In this document: one piece after another, positions 36,607-46,660 of the stretch | Numbering within the stretch: position 1 is the stretch's first letter | How the letters are laid out: each line of letters opens with the position of its first letter | Source: Marinobacter sediminicola | Lineage (GTDB): Bacteria; Pseudomonadota; Gammaproteobacteria; Pseudomonadales; Oleiphilaceae | DNA: 64,000 nt | Direction: 5' to 3' | NCBI RefSeq assembly: GCF_031157525.1 | Contig: NZ_JAVIXR010000004.1 | Coordinates: 124,001 to 188,000, forward strand | Notes under the pieces: model-generated | What the model was told of the DNA's origin: nothing | Seen by the model: the letters and a program-made list of their open reading frames with translations, nothing else | Database searches by the model: none | Position numbers and translations under genes: made by a program

Positions 36607-37443
36607 ATGCATAAGCCATCTCCGCCTCTGGAAGGGCCAGACGCGTTTCAGGATAAAATTCGAATTGTCCTGGTCGAGACCTCTCACTCCGGAAACATCG
36701 GGGCTGTCGCACGGGCCATGAAAAACATGGGGTTGGCCAATCTCTGGCTGGTCAATCCCAATTCTTTTCCAGATGAAGCCTCATACGCTCGAGCGGCCGG
36801 AGCCTCCGACATACTCGACAGAGCCCAGGTAGTTCCAAGTCTGGATAAAGCGCTTGAAGACTGCATTATGGTGATGGGTACCAGTGCCAGGGGTCGGAAA
36901 ATTCCCTGGCCCGTATTGCCGCCGCCAGAAGCGGCCGAAATTGCAGCGGAGAAGAGCCTTAGTGGCCCAGTGGCATTGGTGTTCGGGCGTGAAAATCATG
37001 GGCTGAGCAACGATGAGCTCCACCTGTGTCATTACCATATTCATATCCCCACGAACCCCGATTACAGTTCTTTGAACCTGTCTATGGCGGTTCAGATTAT
37101 GTGCTATGAATTGCGCATGCTTTTCTTGCGTAACCTTGAAGAGGGTAAAGACAATCCCTATCTAAAACCGATGCTCGCGCCAGGCGATGCTGGCTGGGAT
37201 GTGCCGCCCGCCAAGGTAGGTGATGTGGAAGGCTTTTTTGGCCACCTTGAGCAGACGCTACATGATGTGGATTTCCATCGTCGCGATAATCCCAGACAGT
37301 TGATGTCTCGCTTGCGCCGATTGTTCCAGCGCGCAAAGCTTGATCAGATGGAAATCAACATCCTTCGGGGCATTTTGAGTGCTGTTCAAAAGGCCGCAGG
37401 CGCATCCGGGCACACCAATTCAACCAAGGCCAGTACAGACTGA
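36607..37443 (+). CDS. trmJ: tRNA (cytidine/uridine-2'-O-)-methyltransferase TrmJ
   Basis: SPOUT-class enzyme that 2'-O-methylates position 32 of several tRNAs (278 residues). Motif 1 is IRIVLVETSHSGNIGAVARA near residue 17-36, motif 2 is GPVALVFGRENHGLSNDEL near 119-137 and motif 3 is NPDYSSLNLSMAVQIMCYEL near 150-170. An extra Ala/Ser/Thr-rich tail follows the usual C-terminus. It lies divergent from suhB and 12 bases before cysE. Confidence 0.95.
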   Translation: MHKPSPPLEGPDAFQDKIRIVLVETSHSGNIGAVARAMKNMGLANLWLVNPNSFPDEASYARAAGASDILDRAQVVPSLDKALEDCIMVMGTSARGRKIPWPVLPPPEAAEIAAEKSLSGPVALVFGRENHGLSNDELHLCHYHIHIPTNPDYSSLNLSMAVQIMCYELRMLFLRNLEEGKDNPYLKPMLAPGDAGWDVPPAKVGDVEGFFGHLEQTLHDVDFHRRDNPRQLMSRLRRLFQRAKLDQMEINILRGILSAVQKAAGASGHTNSTKASTD

Positions 37444-37455
37444 CCGGGCAGGGAA

Positions 37456-38235
37456 ATGGCCATGTTTAGGCATTTGAAAGAAGATATAAATAGCGTTTTT
37501 CATCGAGATCCTGCTGCCAGGAACACGTTTGAGGTACTCACGAATTACCCGGGGCTCCACGCACTGCTTATTCACCGGTTCTCCCATTGGCTGTGGAATG
37601 TCGGGCTGAAATGGCTGGCTCGCACAATATCGACCTTGGCACGATGGTTTACGGGTATCGAGATTCATCCGGGCGCAACGATTGGTCGGCGCTTTTTTAT
37701 TGACCATGGCATGGGCGTGGTTATTGGGGAAACGACGATTATTGGCGACGATGTGACGCTGTACCAAGGTGTGACCCTCGGCGGAACAAGCTGGAATAAG
37801 GGAAAGCGGCATCCCACGATAGGTAACGGTGTGGTCGTTGGTGCAGGCGCGAAAATACTCGGGCCCTTTGAGGTAGGCGAGGGTGCCAAGGTTGGATCTA
37901 ACTCAGTGGTAACCAAAGCGGTTCCCGCCGGTGCGACTGTTGTGGGAATCCCCGGTCGGATTATCGTGAAGCAAAAAATGGAAGACGATGCCCGCCGCAA
38001 GGTTATGGAAGAGCGCATGGGTTTTGATGCTTATGGCGTGACCGAGGAGATGCCGGATCCTGTTGCTCGCTCCATGCGTGCGCTGTTGGATCACATGCAT
38101 GCGGTGGATGATCGCATTGAAATCATGTGTAAGGCGCTGCGCAAGGTGAATAGTGAGTACCAGAATGGAGAGCTTCCGGTGCTTGACGAAGACGATTTTG
38201 ATTGCGTGCGTGATGAAAGCGAGGATCGCGGCTGA
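37456..38235 (+). CDS. cysE: Serine O-acetyltransferase CysE
   Basis: Makes O-acetylserine for cysteine synthesis (259 residues). The C-terminal left-handed beta helix is clear: [20 protein letters not shown] with the catalytic histidines, then [17 protein letters not shown], then [20 protein letters not shown]. The N-terminal helical part starts with [20 protein letters not shown]. The gene sits directly upstream of iscR, linking cysteine supply with sulfur mobilisation, as in pseudomonads. Confidence 0.95.
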   Translation: MAMFRHLKEDINSVFHRDPAARNTFEVLTNYPGLHALLIHRFSHWLWNVGLKWLARTISTLARWFTGIEIHPGATIGRRFFIDHGMGVVIGETTIIGDDVTLYQGVTLGGTSWNKGKRHPTIGNGVVVGAGAKILGPFEVGEGAKVGSNSVVTKAVPAGATVVGIPGRIIVKQKMEDDARRKVMEERMGFDAYGVTEEMPDPVARSMRALLDHMHAVDDRIEIMCKALRKVNSEYQNGELPVLDEDDFDCVRDESEDRG

Positions 38236-38285
38236 ATACTTGACTGAATTACTTGGTCAATTCATACTCAGTCTCGCATACTGAG
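38236..38285 (+). promoter_or_regulatory. iscR promoter with partial IscR-type site
   Basis: ATACTTGACT (38236-38245) is a perfect match to the left half of the type 1 IscR site (ATASYYGACT) and contains a -35 TTGACT; a CATACT lies 17 bases further. The right half is imperfect: GGTCAATTCAT at 38255-38265 is displaced. A further dyad, CTCAGT/ACTGAG, is at 38267-38285. Autoregulation is likely but the site is not standard. Confidence 0.5.
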
Positions 38286-38312
38286 ATTCATTCCCATCAT
38301 GGGGCTGATGCC

Positions 38313-38810
38313 ATGAAGTTGACTACTAAAGGCCGCTACGCCGTTACGGCAATGCTGGATCTCGCTCTCCACGGAGGGCAGGGGCCGGTAACGCTAGCGG
38401 ATATTTCAGCCCGTCAGGAAATATCGCTTTCCTATCTGGAGCAACTCTTCTCACGTCTTCGTCGCCGGGAGTTGGTGATAAGTATTCGTGGGCCCGGCGG
38501 TGGTTATCACCTGAGCCGAAGTGCGGCCAGTATTTACATTGCCGAAGTGGTTGATGCAGTCAGTGAGTCCCTGGATACCACGCGGTGTGGAAATAAGGGC
38601 GATTTCCAGAATGGTGAAAAATGTCTGACGCATCACCTGTGGTCTGACTTGAGTGATCAGATTCATCAGTTTCTTAGCGGGATCAGTCTCGGAGATCTGA
38701 TGCAAAGACACGAAATCCGCCAGGTTGCGGACCGACAGAATCGCCGGCAAGCCGAAGGTGATTCCGACACAATTAATACCGAGCGTCTGATAGATCAGGC
38801 GCCCGCCTGA
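38313..38810 (+). CDS. iscR: Fe-S cluster regulator IscR with Cys98 replaced by Phe
   Basis: Rrf2-family transcription regulator (165 residues). The N-terminal winged helix is standard ([20 protein letters not shown], then [20 protein letters not shown] and [12 protein letters not shown]). E. coli IscR binds a [2Fe-2S] cluster through Cys92, Cys98, Cys104 and His107. Numbering coincides here: Cys92, Cys104 and His107 are present ([15 protein letters not shown]), but codon 98 at 38604-38606 is TTC, Phe. The gene starts at 38313; the frame is open upstream without a better start. It is followed 18 bases later by iscS. The protein may work mainly in its cluster-free form. Confidence 0.93.
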   Translation: MKLTTKGRYAVTAMLDLALHGGQGPVTLADISARQEISLSYLEQLFSRLRRRELVISIRGPGGGYHLSRSAASIYIAEVVDAVSESLDTTRCGNKGDFQNGEKCLTHHLWSDLSDQIHQFLSGISLGDLMQRHEIRQVADRQNRRQAEGDSDTINTERLIDQAPA

Positions 38811-38828
38811 ATCAAGCCTCTGTATTCT

Positions 38829-39977
38829 ATGAAAAAGCCTGTATACCTCGATTACGCGGCAACAACACCCGTTGATCCTGCCGTAGCGGAAGAGATGATC
38901 AAGTATCTGACACCGGAGGGCTTCTTTGGTAACCCTGCGTCCCGTTCCCATGGTTTTGGTTGGCAGGCTGAAGCGGCTGTAGAGGCTGCTCGAGGTCAGG
39001 TGGCGAGCCTGATTCATGCGGATCCTCGTGAAATAGTCTGGACTTCCGGAGCTACCGAATCTGATAATCTCGCCATCAAGGGCGCGGTTGCGGGTCGAGA
39101 TAAAGCCCACGTCATAACCTCTACTATTGAACACAAGGCGGTTGTTGATACCTGTAAATGGCTCGAGGGCCGCGGTGTTGAAGTTACGTGGTTGGAGCCT
39201 GAACGTGATGGCGTGATCCGGCCGCAGCAGGTATTTGATGCGCTTAAGCCAGAAACTCTTCTGGTGAGCCTGATGCTTGTGAACAATGAGTTGGGTTGTG
39301 TAACTGACATAGCCACTATTGGTACGGAGCTTCGAAACCGTGGTGTTTTGTTCCATGTCGATGCGGCCCAGGCCGCTGGCAAGCTCGCCGTTGATGTCAC
39401 CACTATGCCAGTGGATCTTATGTCTCTCTCTGGCCACAAAGTATACGGACCCAAAGGTGTGGGCGCGCTCTATGTGAGGCGATCGCCGGATGTTCGTATC
39501 GAAGCCCAGATTCATGGCGGTGGCCATGAGCGTGGTATGCGTTCGGGAACCCTGCCGACGCACCAGATTGTTGGCATGGGTAAGGCATTCGCAATTTCCC
39601 AGCTCTGTCTCGAGGAAGAAATCGGCAAGCTCGAAGCCTTGCGTGCTGAATTTCTTGGTGGCCTTGAAGGGTTGTCAGGGGTGACTCTCAATGGTTCTGA
39701 TACGTGCCGCGTGCCGGGAATCATGAATCTTTCATTTGATGGTGTTGATGCCGAGTCTCTGATGCTTGGTCTCAGGCATCTCGCTGTGTCATCTGGTTCT
39801 GCTTGCGCTTCTGCCACCTTAGCGCCTTCATATGTGCTTCTCGGTATTGGGCTGGGCGAAGAGTTAGCCCATCGTGCACTGAGATTTTCCATCGGGCGTT
39901 TTACCACGTCTGAGGAAATTGCCTTCGCCAGCACGCAAATTGTTGAAGTTGTTACCCGCCTTCGCGCAGTGCGGTAG
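38829..39977 (+). CDS. iscS: Cysteine desulfurase IscS, short C-terminus
   Basis: PLP enzyme that takes sulfur from cysteine and passes it on as a persulfide (382 residues; E. coli 404). PLP lysine in [12 protein letters not shown] (Lys204) and active cysteine in [17 protein letters not shown] (Cys326) are present, with [10 protein letters not shown] near 177. The chain ends with VTRLRAVR; the last 20 or so residues of the E. coli enzyme (the SPLWEMYK...SIEWAHH tail used to dock IscU) are missing, and no frameshift remnant follows. iscU, iscA, hscBA and fdx are absent downstream. It may supply sulfur for tRNA thiolation and other acceptors. Confidence 0.94.
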   Translation: MKKPVYLDYAATTPVDPAVAEEMIKYLTPEGFFGNPASRSHGFGWQAEAAVEAARGQVASLIHADPREIVWTSGATESDNLAIKGAVAGRDKAHVITSTIEHKAVVDTCKWLEGRGVEVTWLEPERDGVIRPQQVFDALKPETLLVSLMLVNNELGCVTDIATIGTELRNRGVLFHVDAAQAAGKLAVDVTTMPVDLMSLSGHKVYGPKGVGALYVRRSPDVRIEAQIHGGGHERGMRSGTLPTHQIVGMGKAFAISQLCLEEEIGKLEALRAEFLGGLEGLSGVTLNGSDTCRVPGIMNLSFDGVDAESLMLGLRHLAVSSGSACASATLAPSYVLLGIGLGEELAHRALRFSIGRFTTSEEIAFASTQIVEVVTRLRAVR

Positions 39978-39997
39978 GCAGTGGGCCTCTGACTGCG

Positions 39998-40003
39998 TAT
40001 AAT
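39998..40003 (+). promoter_or_regulatory. -10 element of the ndk promoter
   Basis: A perfect TATAAT lies 55 bases before ndk; the best -35 at 17-base spacing is TAGGCA (39975-39980), inside the iscS end. This suggests that ndk is transcribed separately from iscRS. Confidence 0.5.
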
Positions 40004-40058
40004 CGCAGGCCTGAAATTCACCCGTATTCCATAACCCAAACCCTCTAGGAGAAATACC

Positions 40059-40487
40059 ATGGCTAATGAGCGCACGCTTTCTATTATCAAGCCCGATGCA
40101 GTTGCAAAAAATGTGATCGGTGAAATCTACAGCCGCTTTGAAAAAGCCGGCCTGAGCATTGTAGCGTCACGCATGATGCACCTTACCCAGGAGCAGGCGG
40201 AAGGCTTTTACGCTGAGCACAAAGAGCGTCCTTTCTTCAACGATCTGGTTGCATTCATGACCTCCGGTCCTGTTGTTGTTCAGGCTCTGGAAGGCGAAGG
40301 CGCCATCCTGAAGAACCGCGACCTGATGGGTGCAACTAACCCGAAGGAAGCGGATGCCGGCACAATCCGCGCAGACTTCGCTACATCTATTGATGCGAAT
40401 GCGGTTCACGGTTCCGATTCTGCAGCTTCTGCAGAGCGTGAAATTGCTTATTTCTTCAGTGACAACGAAATCTGCCCGCGCGGCTGA
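40059..40487 (+). CDS. ndk: Nucleoside diphosphate kinase
   Basis: Transfers the terminal phosphate between nucleoside triphosphates and diphosphates (142 residues, normal size). N-terminal [20 protein letters not shown]; the catalytic histidine is in [20 protein letters not shown] near residue 117. CTAGGAGAAA precedes the ATG. In Pseudomonas ndk follows a full isc operon; here it follows iscS directly. Confidence 0.98.
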   Translation: MANERTLSIIKPDAVAKNVIGEIYSRFEKAGLSIVASRMMHLTQEQAEGFYAEHKERPFFNDLVAFMTSGPVVVQALEGEGAILKNRDLMGATNPKEADAGTIRADFATSIDANAVHGSDSAASAEREIAYFFSDNEICPRG

Positions 40488-40549
40488 TTTTGTTGGTCGG
40501 GGGCTGCCGTCGGCGGCTCCCGCATTGATTATCTGATCGAGGTTATAAA

Positions 40550-41662
40550 ATGACAGCCGCTGCTGAAAAAACCAACCTGCTGGGAATGCCCAAAGCAAAG
40601 CTTGAGGCTTTCTTTGAATCCCTGGGCGAGAAGCGTTTTCGTGCTACTCAAATGCTCCAGTGGATGCATCAGCGGGGTGTGGATGACTTCGATCAAATGA
40701 CCAATGTGAGTAAATCTCTACGGGAAAAACTCAAGGAAATAGCCGTAATTCGTGGTCCGGAAGTCGTCTACGATGAAACATCGAAAGACGGCACACGCAA
40801 GTGGGTCATGCGCATGGATAACGGCAACAGTGTAGAAACTGTTCTGATTCCAGACGGTGAGCGGGGCACTTTGTGTGTGTCTTCGCAAATCGGCTGCACC
40901 CTGGACTGCACCTTTTGTTCAACGGGCAAGCGTGGTTTTAACAGAAACCTTACGGCTGCCGAAATTATCGGGCAGGTATGGGTTGCGCGCAAAGCCTTCA
41001 TGCCATTTGAGCCGGGCCCTGACCGGCCAATTACCAACGTTGTCATGATGGGAATGGGAGAGCCCCTGATGAATTTTGACAACGTGGTAGATGCAATGAA
41101 TCTTATGATGGAGGACCTCGCATACGGTATCTCCAAACGCAGGGTAACGCTCAGTACCTCGGGCGTGGTGCCGGGCATTGATAAGCTTGCGGAAGTTACC
41201 GATGTTTCACTGGCCATTTCCTTGCATGCGCCCAATGATGAGTTGAGAAACAAGCTGGTGCCGCTTAACAAAAAGTACCCGATTGCGGAGCTTTTGGCGG
41301 CCACAAAACGCTATTTCAGCCGTCTTCCTGATAAGCGTAAAGCGACCATTGAGTATACGGTTATTGAAGGCATGAATGACAAGCCAGAGCATGCTCACGA
41401 GCTGGCTGAGTTGTTGCGGGATATTCCCTGCAAAATCAACCTCATTCCCTTTAATCCGTTCCCGGAAAGCGACTTCCGTCGGCCTAGCATGAACGCTACC
41501 CGGCGTTTTCAGGCTGTCCTGAATGAGGCAGGCTACATCGCTACCATCAGAACAACCCGCGGCGATGATATTGATGCGGCGTGTGGACAGCTTGTTGGAC
41601 AGGTTGAAGACCGTACCCGTAGAAGCCAGCGATACATCAATGTTCAGCAGGTGAATTCCTGA
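40550..41662 (+). CDS. rlmN: 23S rRNA/tRNA m2A methyltransferase RlmN
   Basis: Radical-SAM enzyme that methylates C2 of A2503 in 23S rRNA and A37 of some tRNAs (370 residues). The cluster motif [18 protein letters not shown] (CxxxCxxC) is near residue 122, [12 protein letters not shown] near 168, and the C-terminal acceptor cysteine in [11 protein letters not shown] near 345. Starts 62 bases after ndk and continues into pilW. Confidence 0.97.
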   Translation: MTAAAEKTNLLGMPKAKLEAFFESLGEKRFRATQMLQWMHQRGVDDFDQMTNVSKSLREKLKEIAVIRGPEVVYDETSKDGTRKWVMRMDNGNSVETVLIPDGERGTLCVSSQIGCTLDCTFCSTGKRGFNRNLTAAEIIGQVWVARKAFMPFEPGPDRPITNVVMMGMGEPLMNFDNVVDAMNLMMEDLAYGISKRRVTLSTSGVVPGIDKLAEVTDVSLAISLHAPNDELRNKLVPLNKKYPIAELLAATKRYFSRLPDKRKATIEYTVIEGMNDKPEHAHELAELLRDIPCKINLIPFNPFPESDFRRPSMNATRRFQAVLNEAGYIATIRTTRGDDIDAACGQLVGQVEDRTRRSQRYINVQQVNS

Positions 41663-41702
41663 TCGGACACTTGCAATGTTTAACCCGCGAGGAACGCATT
41701 CT

Positions 41703-42509
41703 GTGGCTATGAAATTGCTAAATGGACGATGTTCTACAGCAGCGGCCTTGTTGGTTGCTCTGCTGGTCACCGGGTGTGTTACCACTACGGATAACCGTTT
41801 TTCCCGTGAAGCGGACCGCCAGAAAGCTGTTGATAATTACGTTGAGCTTGCCTCGGCCTATATTGGCCAAGGTAACATTGAGCGCGCGCGGCATCATCTG
41901 GACCGTGCTCTTGAGATTGAGCCAAACAGCCCGCAGGCCCTGGCGACTCTGGGGTTGATTTATAATGCTGATGGCGAGTCGGAGCTTGCAGAAGAGAGCT
42001 TCAAGAACGCAATCTCCAAAGACGCCGGATACACGCGTGCAAGAGTGTATTATGGCGCCTTTCTTTATTCCAAACAGCGGTTTTCAGAGGCGCGCAATCA
42101 ATTTAGCGCAGCTTCCAGAGATACGAGTTACAAAGACCGTGGGTCTGTTTTTTACAATCTGGGAATGACACAGGAGCGCCTTGGGGATCAGGACGGTGCA
42201 ATTGTTGCCTATCGTCGCGCGACGGAGCTTTCCCGTGGCGATGCGCGCTCCTTGCTTTCGCTTTCCCGGGTAATGGTCGACTCGGGCGATGTGGCCGGGG
42301 CCAAGCGCTATTATGACCGCCTTCTGTCGATCATGCAGCGTAACCCGAATTTGCAGCATTCGCCTGAGAGTCTTTTTACGGGTATTCGTATTGCGCGATA
42401 TTCCGGGGATAGAAATCAGGAAGCGAGCCTGATTTTGCAGCTGAAGAACAAGTACCCGGAGTCAGTAGAGTACCAACAATACAAGGCGCTGATTTCAAAT
42501 GACAAGTGA
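41703..42509 (+). CDS. pilW: Type IV pilus biogenesis/stability lipoprotein PilW (PilF)
   Basis: Outer-membrane lipoprotein that helps the PilQ secretin assemble (268 residues). The signal ends in the lipobox VTGC near residue 25, and the mature part is built of TPR repeats (AYIGQGNIERARHHLDRALE, TLGLIYNADGESELAEESF, ARVYYGAFLYSKQRFSEARN, FYNLGMTQERLGDQDGAIVA). GAGGAA lies eight bases before a GTG at 41703, my choice; ATG codons at 41676 and 41709 are alternatives. It ends 11 bases inside rodZ. Confidence 0.9.
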   Translation: MAMKLLNGRCSTAAALLVALLVTGCVTTTDNRFSREADRQKAVDNYVELASAYIGQGNIERARHHLDRALEIEPNSPQALATLGLIYNADGESELAEESFKNAISKDAGYTRARVYYGAFLYSKQRFSEARNQFSAASRDTSYKDRGSVFYNLGMTQERLGDQDGAIVAYRRATELSRGDARSLLSLSRVMVDSGDVAGAKRYYDRLLSIMQRNPNLQHSPESLFTGIRIARYSGDRNQEASLILQLKNKYPESVEYQQYKALISNDK

Positions 42510-43473
42510 TGACTCCCAACAAAATGCAGCGAATGAAGCCGTTGGCCTGCAACTGAAGCGAGCTCGTGAAAGGCAAGGATTGAGCGTCGCCCAGATTGCT
42601 GATGCCCAGCATTTAAGAAATGGTGTTGTCCAGGCTATTGAAAATGGCGATTACGCACAAATCGACAGCGAGCTATTCCTTAAAGGTTATGTTCGAGCCT
42701 ATGCGAAACAGGTCGGCCTGGATGCAGATGCCATTATTGCTGATTTAAATGTTGAACTTGAACCGGCGCGAATTCAGAAAGCCCGGGAGCTTGAAGCCAA
42801 CCCTCTCATTGATATTGAGCGTCGGAGGCGCAGAAAGCGCCGCATCGCCAAGCTTTTTTTGCTGTTTGCGGCAATGGTGGCTGTTGGCGCTTTAGTGGTC
42901 ATGTTTGTTATGCCGAAGTTTACTGCTGGCCAAGCAGATGCCGAGCTTCCGGCGGAAACGGGTGTCATGTCGCAGCCGGATGATGCGCTGCCAGAAGATA
43001 GCATCAGCTTACCCGATGAGCCCGACAGCAAGAGTGATGACAATAACGAGATTCAGTCTGATCTTGGATATCTTGATGAAGCCCCAGCGGCCGAGCTGGT
43101 TGCCGGGGATGTTGAGCCTGAGCAGGTTGTGGTGCAGCCCGAAGTTTCAGACCAGGTACCCGTTGTGGCTCAAACCATAGAGCCAGCTCTGGCCCAGCCG
43201 CCGGTTACGGAAAGCTCTGGGCCTGTATCCGGCGTGCTGGAAATTGCATTTACAGGTGACTGCTGGGTACAGGTAAGTGATGCCACTGGACATCGTTTGG
43301 CCAGTTCCCTGCAAAGAGCAGGTGATACACTTCAAGTATCCGGCAAACCCCCATTGAAGGTTGTTATTGGCGCAGTAAGCACTGTGGATACGATTCGCTT
43401 TCAGGGCGAGTCTGTGGACATAAGGGACTTCCCGGTGGTGAACAACCGGTCTGAGTTCACACTGACAATCTGA
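42499..43473 (+). CDS. rodZ: Cytoskeleton protein RodZ
   Basis: Links MreB to the elongation machinery in the inner membrane (324 residues). N-terminal helix-turn-helix (about 15-80: [20 protein letters not shown]), a basic stretch [10 protein letters not shown] and one membrane helix near 117-140, a long Asp/Glu/Pro-rich periplasmic linker, and a C-terminal DUF4115 beta domain ([20 protein letters not shown]). The gene overlaps pilW by 11 bases, the usual arrangement before ispG. Confidence 0.94.
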   Translation: MTSDDSQQNAANEAVGLQLKRARERQGLSVAQIADAQHLRNGVVQAIENGDYAQIDSELFLKGYVRAYAKQVGLDADAIIADLNVELEPARIQKARELEANPLIDIERRRRRKRRIAKLFLLFAAMVAVGALVVMFVMPKFTAGQADAELPAETGVMSQPDDALPEDSISLPDEPDSKSDDNNEIQSDLGYLDEAPAAELVAGDVEPEQVVVQPEVSDQVPVVAQTIEPALAQPPVTESSGPVSGVLEIAFTGDCWVQVSDATGHRLASSLQRAGDTLQVSGKPPLKVVIGAVSTVDTIRFQGESVDIRDFPVVNNRSEFTLTI

Positions 43474-43510
43474 ACACTTTTTTGCATTTATCTATCTCGG
43501 TCGTAAGCAC

Positions 43511-44629
43511 ATGAAACACGAATCCCCGATCATAAGACGCAAATCCCGCCAAATCATGGTTGGGGATGTTCCCGTTGGTGGCGATGCGCCCATAGCTGTT
43601 CAGAGCATGACCAACACCAATACCTGCGATGTTGACGCAACGGTTGGTCAGATTACTGCGCTTCAGGAAGCGGGTGCCGACATTGTCAGGGTATCTGTAC
43701 CCTCAATGGAGGCTGCTGATGCCTTCGGAAAGATTCGCGAGCGGGTGTCTCTGCCGTTGGTTGCAGACATCCACTTTGATCACAAAATAGCGCTTCGGGT
43801 TGCTGAGCTGGGCGTGGATTGCTTGCGCATCAACCCTGGCAACATTGGTCGTGATGACCGGGTCAGTGCAGTTATCAGCGCTTGCCGGGATCGCAACATA
43901 CCTATGCGCATCGGCGTAAACGCCGGATCACTTGAAAAAGAGCTTCAGCGCAAGTACGGCGAACCCACGGCGGACGCTTTGGTTGAGTCGGCAATGCGCC
44001 ATATCGACATTCTTGATCGGCATGATTTTCAGAATTTTAAAGTGAGTCTGAAAGCATCGGAAGTGTTCATGACGGTGGAAGCCTACCGTAAGATCGCCAC
44101 CCAGATTGATCAGCCGCTTCACCTGGGCATCACCGAAGCCGGCGGGCTCCGTGCAGGTACGGTTAAATCATCCATCGGTCTTGGCATGTTGTTGATGGAT
44201 GGTATTGGCGACACGATCAGGGTGTCTCTGGCCGCAGACCCGGTTCAGGAAATCAAGGTCGGTTTCGACATACTCAAAAGCCTGCGCTTGCGTAGTCGGG
44301 GCATTAACTTCATTGCGTGCCCGAGCTGCTCCCGTCAGAACTTCGACGTTATCCAGACCATGAACGATTTGGAAGTGCGACTGGAAGACGTGAACGAATC
44401 TTTGGATGTTGCCATCATCGGCTGCATCGTCAACGGTCCCGGTGAAGCCAAAGTGGCGGATATCGGCCTAACCGGAGGCAGCCCAAAGAACCTGTTTTAC
44501 AGGGCAGGAAAACCAAATCAAAAGCTCGACAATGCCAATCTTACGGATGATCTTGAGCGGCTGATTCGTGAAGAAATCGCCCGAAAAAAAGAACAGGAAG
44601 ATGCCATTATTGCGCGCTCGGGCAAGTAA
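43511..44629 (+). CDS. ispG: 4-hydroxy-3-methylbut-2-enyl diphosphate synthase IspG
   Basis: [4Fe-4S] enzyme of the MEP isoprenoid pathway (372 residues). The N-terminal TIM-barrel is marked by [20 protein letters not shown] near 27-46. Cluster ligands are the two cysteines in [12 protein letters not shown] near 270 and that in [11 protein letters not shown] near 305, with the conserved Glu. Needs Fe-S assembly, which is notable given the reduced isc locus here. Confidence 0.97.
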   Translation: MKHESPIIRRKSRQIMVGDVPVGGDAPIAVQSMTNTNTCDVDATVGQITALQEAGADIVRVSVPSMEAADAFGKIRERVSLPLVADIHFDHKIALRVAELGVDCLRINPGNIGRDDRVSAVISACRDRNIPMRIGVNAGSLEKELQRKYGEPTADALVESAMRHIDILDRHDFQNFKVSLKASEVFMTVEAYRKIATQIDQPLHLGITEAGGLRAGTVKSSIGLGMLLMDGIGDTIRVSLAADPVQEIKVGFDILKSLRLRSRGINFIACPSCSRQNFDVIQTMNDLEVRLEDVNESLDVAIIGCIVNGPGEAKVADIGLTGGSPKNLFYRAGKPNQKLDNANLTDDLERLIREEIARKKEQEDAIIARSGK

Positions 44630-44670
44630 TCGAGCAGGCACGATTATCCAGCAGGAATTAAGGGTTTACA

Positions 44671-45951
44671 TTGGCTAAGATTCAGGCAATACGCGGGATG
44701 AACGACATCCTGCCAGAACAGACACCCATCTGGCAGTTCGTTGAGTCCACCGCGCGCAAAGTGCTCCGGCAATATGGTTATCAGGAAATCCGGATGCCCA
44801 TTGTCGAGCAGACAGATCTGTTTAAACGCTCCATTGGCGAAGTGACCGATATCGTTGAAAAGGAGATGTACACCTTTGAGGACCGTAACGGCGATAGCCT
44901 GACGCTTCGGCCAGAAGGTACGGCTGGCTGCGTACGGGCTGCCGAAGAGCACGGGCTGCTGTTCAACCAGACCCGGCGGTTGTGGTACACCGGGCCGATG
45001 TTCCGGCATGAGCGGCCACAAAAAGGGCGCTATCGTCAGTTTCATCAAATTGGCGTTGAGTGTTTCGGTATTCAGGGCCCGGACATTGACGCAGAACTGC
45101 TGATTCTTACGGCCAGACTCTGGCGGGAATTGGGCCTTACCGATCATGCTCGCCTGGAAATCAACTCAATTGGATCATCTGCTGCCCGCAAGGAGTTTCG
45201 TCAGGCATTGGTCGAATACTTGGGGCAGTACAAATCGGAACTTGATGAAGACAGCCAGCGACGACTCGATACCAACCCACTTCGCATTCTGGATACCAAA
45301 GATTCGGGCACCCGCAAGTTGCTTGCCGATGCGCCGCGCCTTGAAGACTATCTTGATGCAGAGTCACGTGAGCATTTCGATCGCCTGAAAGAGCTTCTGG
45401 ATGCTGCGGGTATCGTCTACACCGTTAACCCAGCTCTGGTTCGCGGGCTCGATTACTACGGGAAAACCGTTTTTGAGTGGGTGACCGAGAGTCTTGGCGC
45501 ACAAGGTACTATCTGTGCGGGCGGCCGGTACGACGGTCTTGTTGAGCAGCTTGGCGGGAAGCCGACGACGGCTGTTGGGTTTGCCATGGGGCTGGAGCGT
45601 CTCATTTTACTGCTTGATACCCTCGGGCTTGTGCCGGAAGAAGCAAACAGCAATGCGGATGTCTACGTAACCGCTATGGGCGATACAGCGTTAGCACCAG
45701 CAATGGCGCTTGCGGAAACACTGCGCAATCAGCTGGAAGGTCGCGTGGTGATCAGCCATTGTGGCGGTGGCAGCTTCAAAAGTCAGATGAAAAAAGCGGA
45801 CAAAAGTGGCGCTCGGTACGCAGTGATTCTGGGCGACAACGAAATAGAGAACGCAACGGTGGGTCTCAAACCGCTGCGTTCCGATGAAGAACAAAGCAGT
45901 GTGGCACAGAGCGATCTTGCATCGGTGCTTGCGAAAGCCCTGGCGAACTGA
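44671..45951 (+). CDS. hisS: Histidyl-tRNA synthetase
   Basis: Class II synthetase charging tRNA-His (426 residues). [20 protein letters not shown] at the N-terminus, motif 2 in [13 protein letters not shown] and [12 protein letters not shown], and the histidine loop [14 protein letters not shown] near 258. The start is a TTG, with AAGGG eight bases upstream; the family N-terminus requires it, because the first ATG falls at codon 10. Confidence 0.97.
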   Translation: MAKIQAIRGMNDILPEQTPIWQFVESTARKVLRQYGYQEIRMPIVEQTDLFKRSIGEVTDIVEKEMYTFEDRNGDSLTLRPEGTAGCVRAAEEHGLLFNQTRRLWYTGPMFRHERPQKGRYRQFHQIGVECFGIQGPDIDAELLILTARLWRELGLTDHARLEINSIGSSAARKEFRQALVEYLGQYKSELDEDSQRRLDTNPLRILDTKDSGTRKLLADAPRLEDYLDAESREHFDRLKELLDAAGIVYTVNPALVRGLDYYGKTVFEWVTESLGAQGTICAGGRYDGLVEQLGGKPTTAVGFAMGLERLILLLDTLGLVPEEANSNADVYVTAMGDTALAPAMALAETLRNQLEGRVVISHCGGGSFKSQMKKADKSGARYAVILGDNEIENATVGLKPLRSDEEQSSVAQSDLASVLAKALAN

Positions 45952-45994
45952 ATTCGCATCAATATAAAAGTAAAAAACCATTACAGGAGTCATC

Positions 45995-46660
45995 ATGGCG
46001 GAAATGCGCACCGAAGAAGAACAGGTTCAGGCGATCAAGGACTGGTGGAAGAAAAATGGCAGCTCTCTGCTCATTGGTATCGGTGCCGCCCTCGCAATTG
46101 TTTTCGGCTGGCAGGCTTGGCAGAACCATCAGGAACAACAGCGAGCGGAAGCTGCTAACCAGTTTGCCACGCTGTTAAACGCATTTGGCAATCAAGCGGA
46201 TGACACTGCTGGCGAAACTGTAGACTTCGTTGCGAACACGCTGCGTGAAGATCATGCTGAAAGCGCCTATGCAGTTTATGGCAATTTGATTCTGGCCCGT
46301 CAGCAGCTGGTTGAAGACAAGGATGCGGAAGCAGCCGTTGCTTCACTGGAGTGGGCTCTTGAAAAAGCCGGTGACCATAAAGCACTGGCGCTGGTGGTTC
46401 GTAACCGTCTGGCCCGCGCTCAATTCTCTGCCGAGCGTTATGATGATGCACTGGCAACCATCGATGGTGCTGGCGATGTTGAAAGCGCTGACGCTTTTAC
46501 TGCAATTTTCTCTGAGTTGCGTGGTGACATTCTGTTGGCTAAGGGCGACAAGAAAGGTGCACTGGATGCTTATCTGGCTGCCCGTGAACAAAGCCAGCAA
46601 GGCCGCAGTGGTATTTTGGAGCTCAAGCTGTCTGATCTTGGTGTTGGAGAGGAGGCCTGA
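45995..46660 (+). CDS. yfgM: Inner-membrane chaperone-network protein YfgM
   Basis: A 221-residue protein with a short cytoplasmic N-terminus, one membrane helix (SLLIGIGAALAIVFGWQAWQ near 24-43) and a periplasmic TPR-like part. In E. coli YfgM works with PpiD and the Sec translocon. The region MRTEEEQVQAIKDWWKKNG is characteristic. ACAGGAG precedes the ATG. It is followed by bamB with a one-base overlap. Confidence 0.93.
   Translation: MAEMRTEEEQVQAIKDWWKKNGSSLLIGIGAALAIVFGWQAWQNHQEQQRAEAANQFATLLNAFGNQADDTAGETVDFVANTLREDHAESAYAVYGNLILARQQLVEDKDAEAAVASLEWALEKAGDHKALALVVRNRLARAQFSAERYDDALATIDGAGDVESADAFTAIFSELRGDILLAKGDKKGALDAYLAAREQSQQGRSGILELKLSDLGVGEEA

Noticed and set aside
38451-39563. 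370-codon open frame on the minus strand across iscR and iscS
   Set aside because: It lies opposite two well-recognised genes, and its composition is that of an antisense frame; no family pattern is seen.
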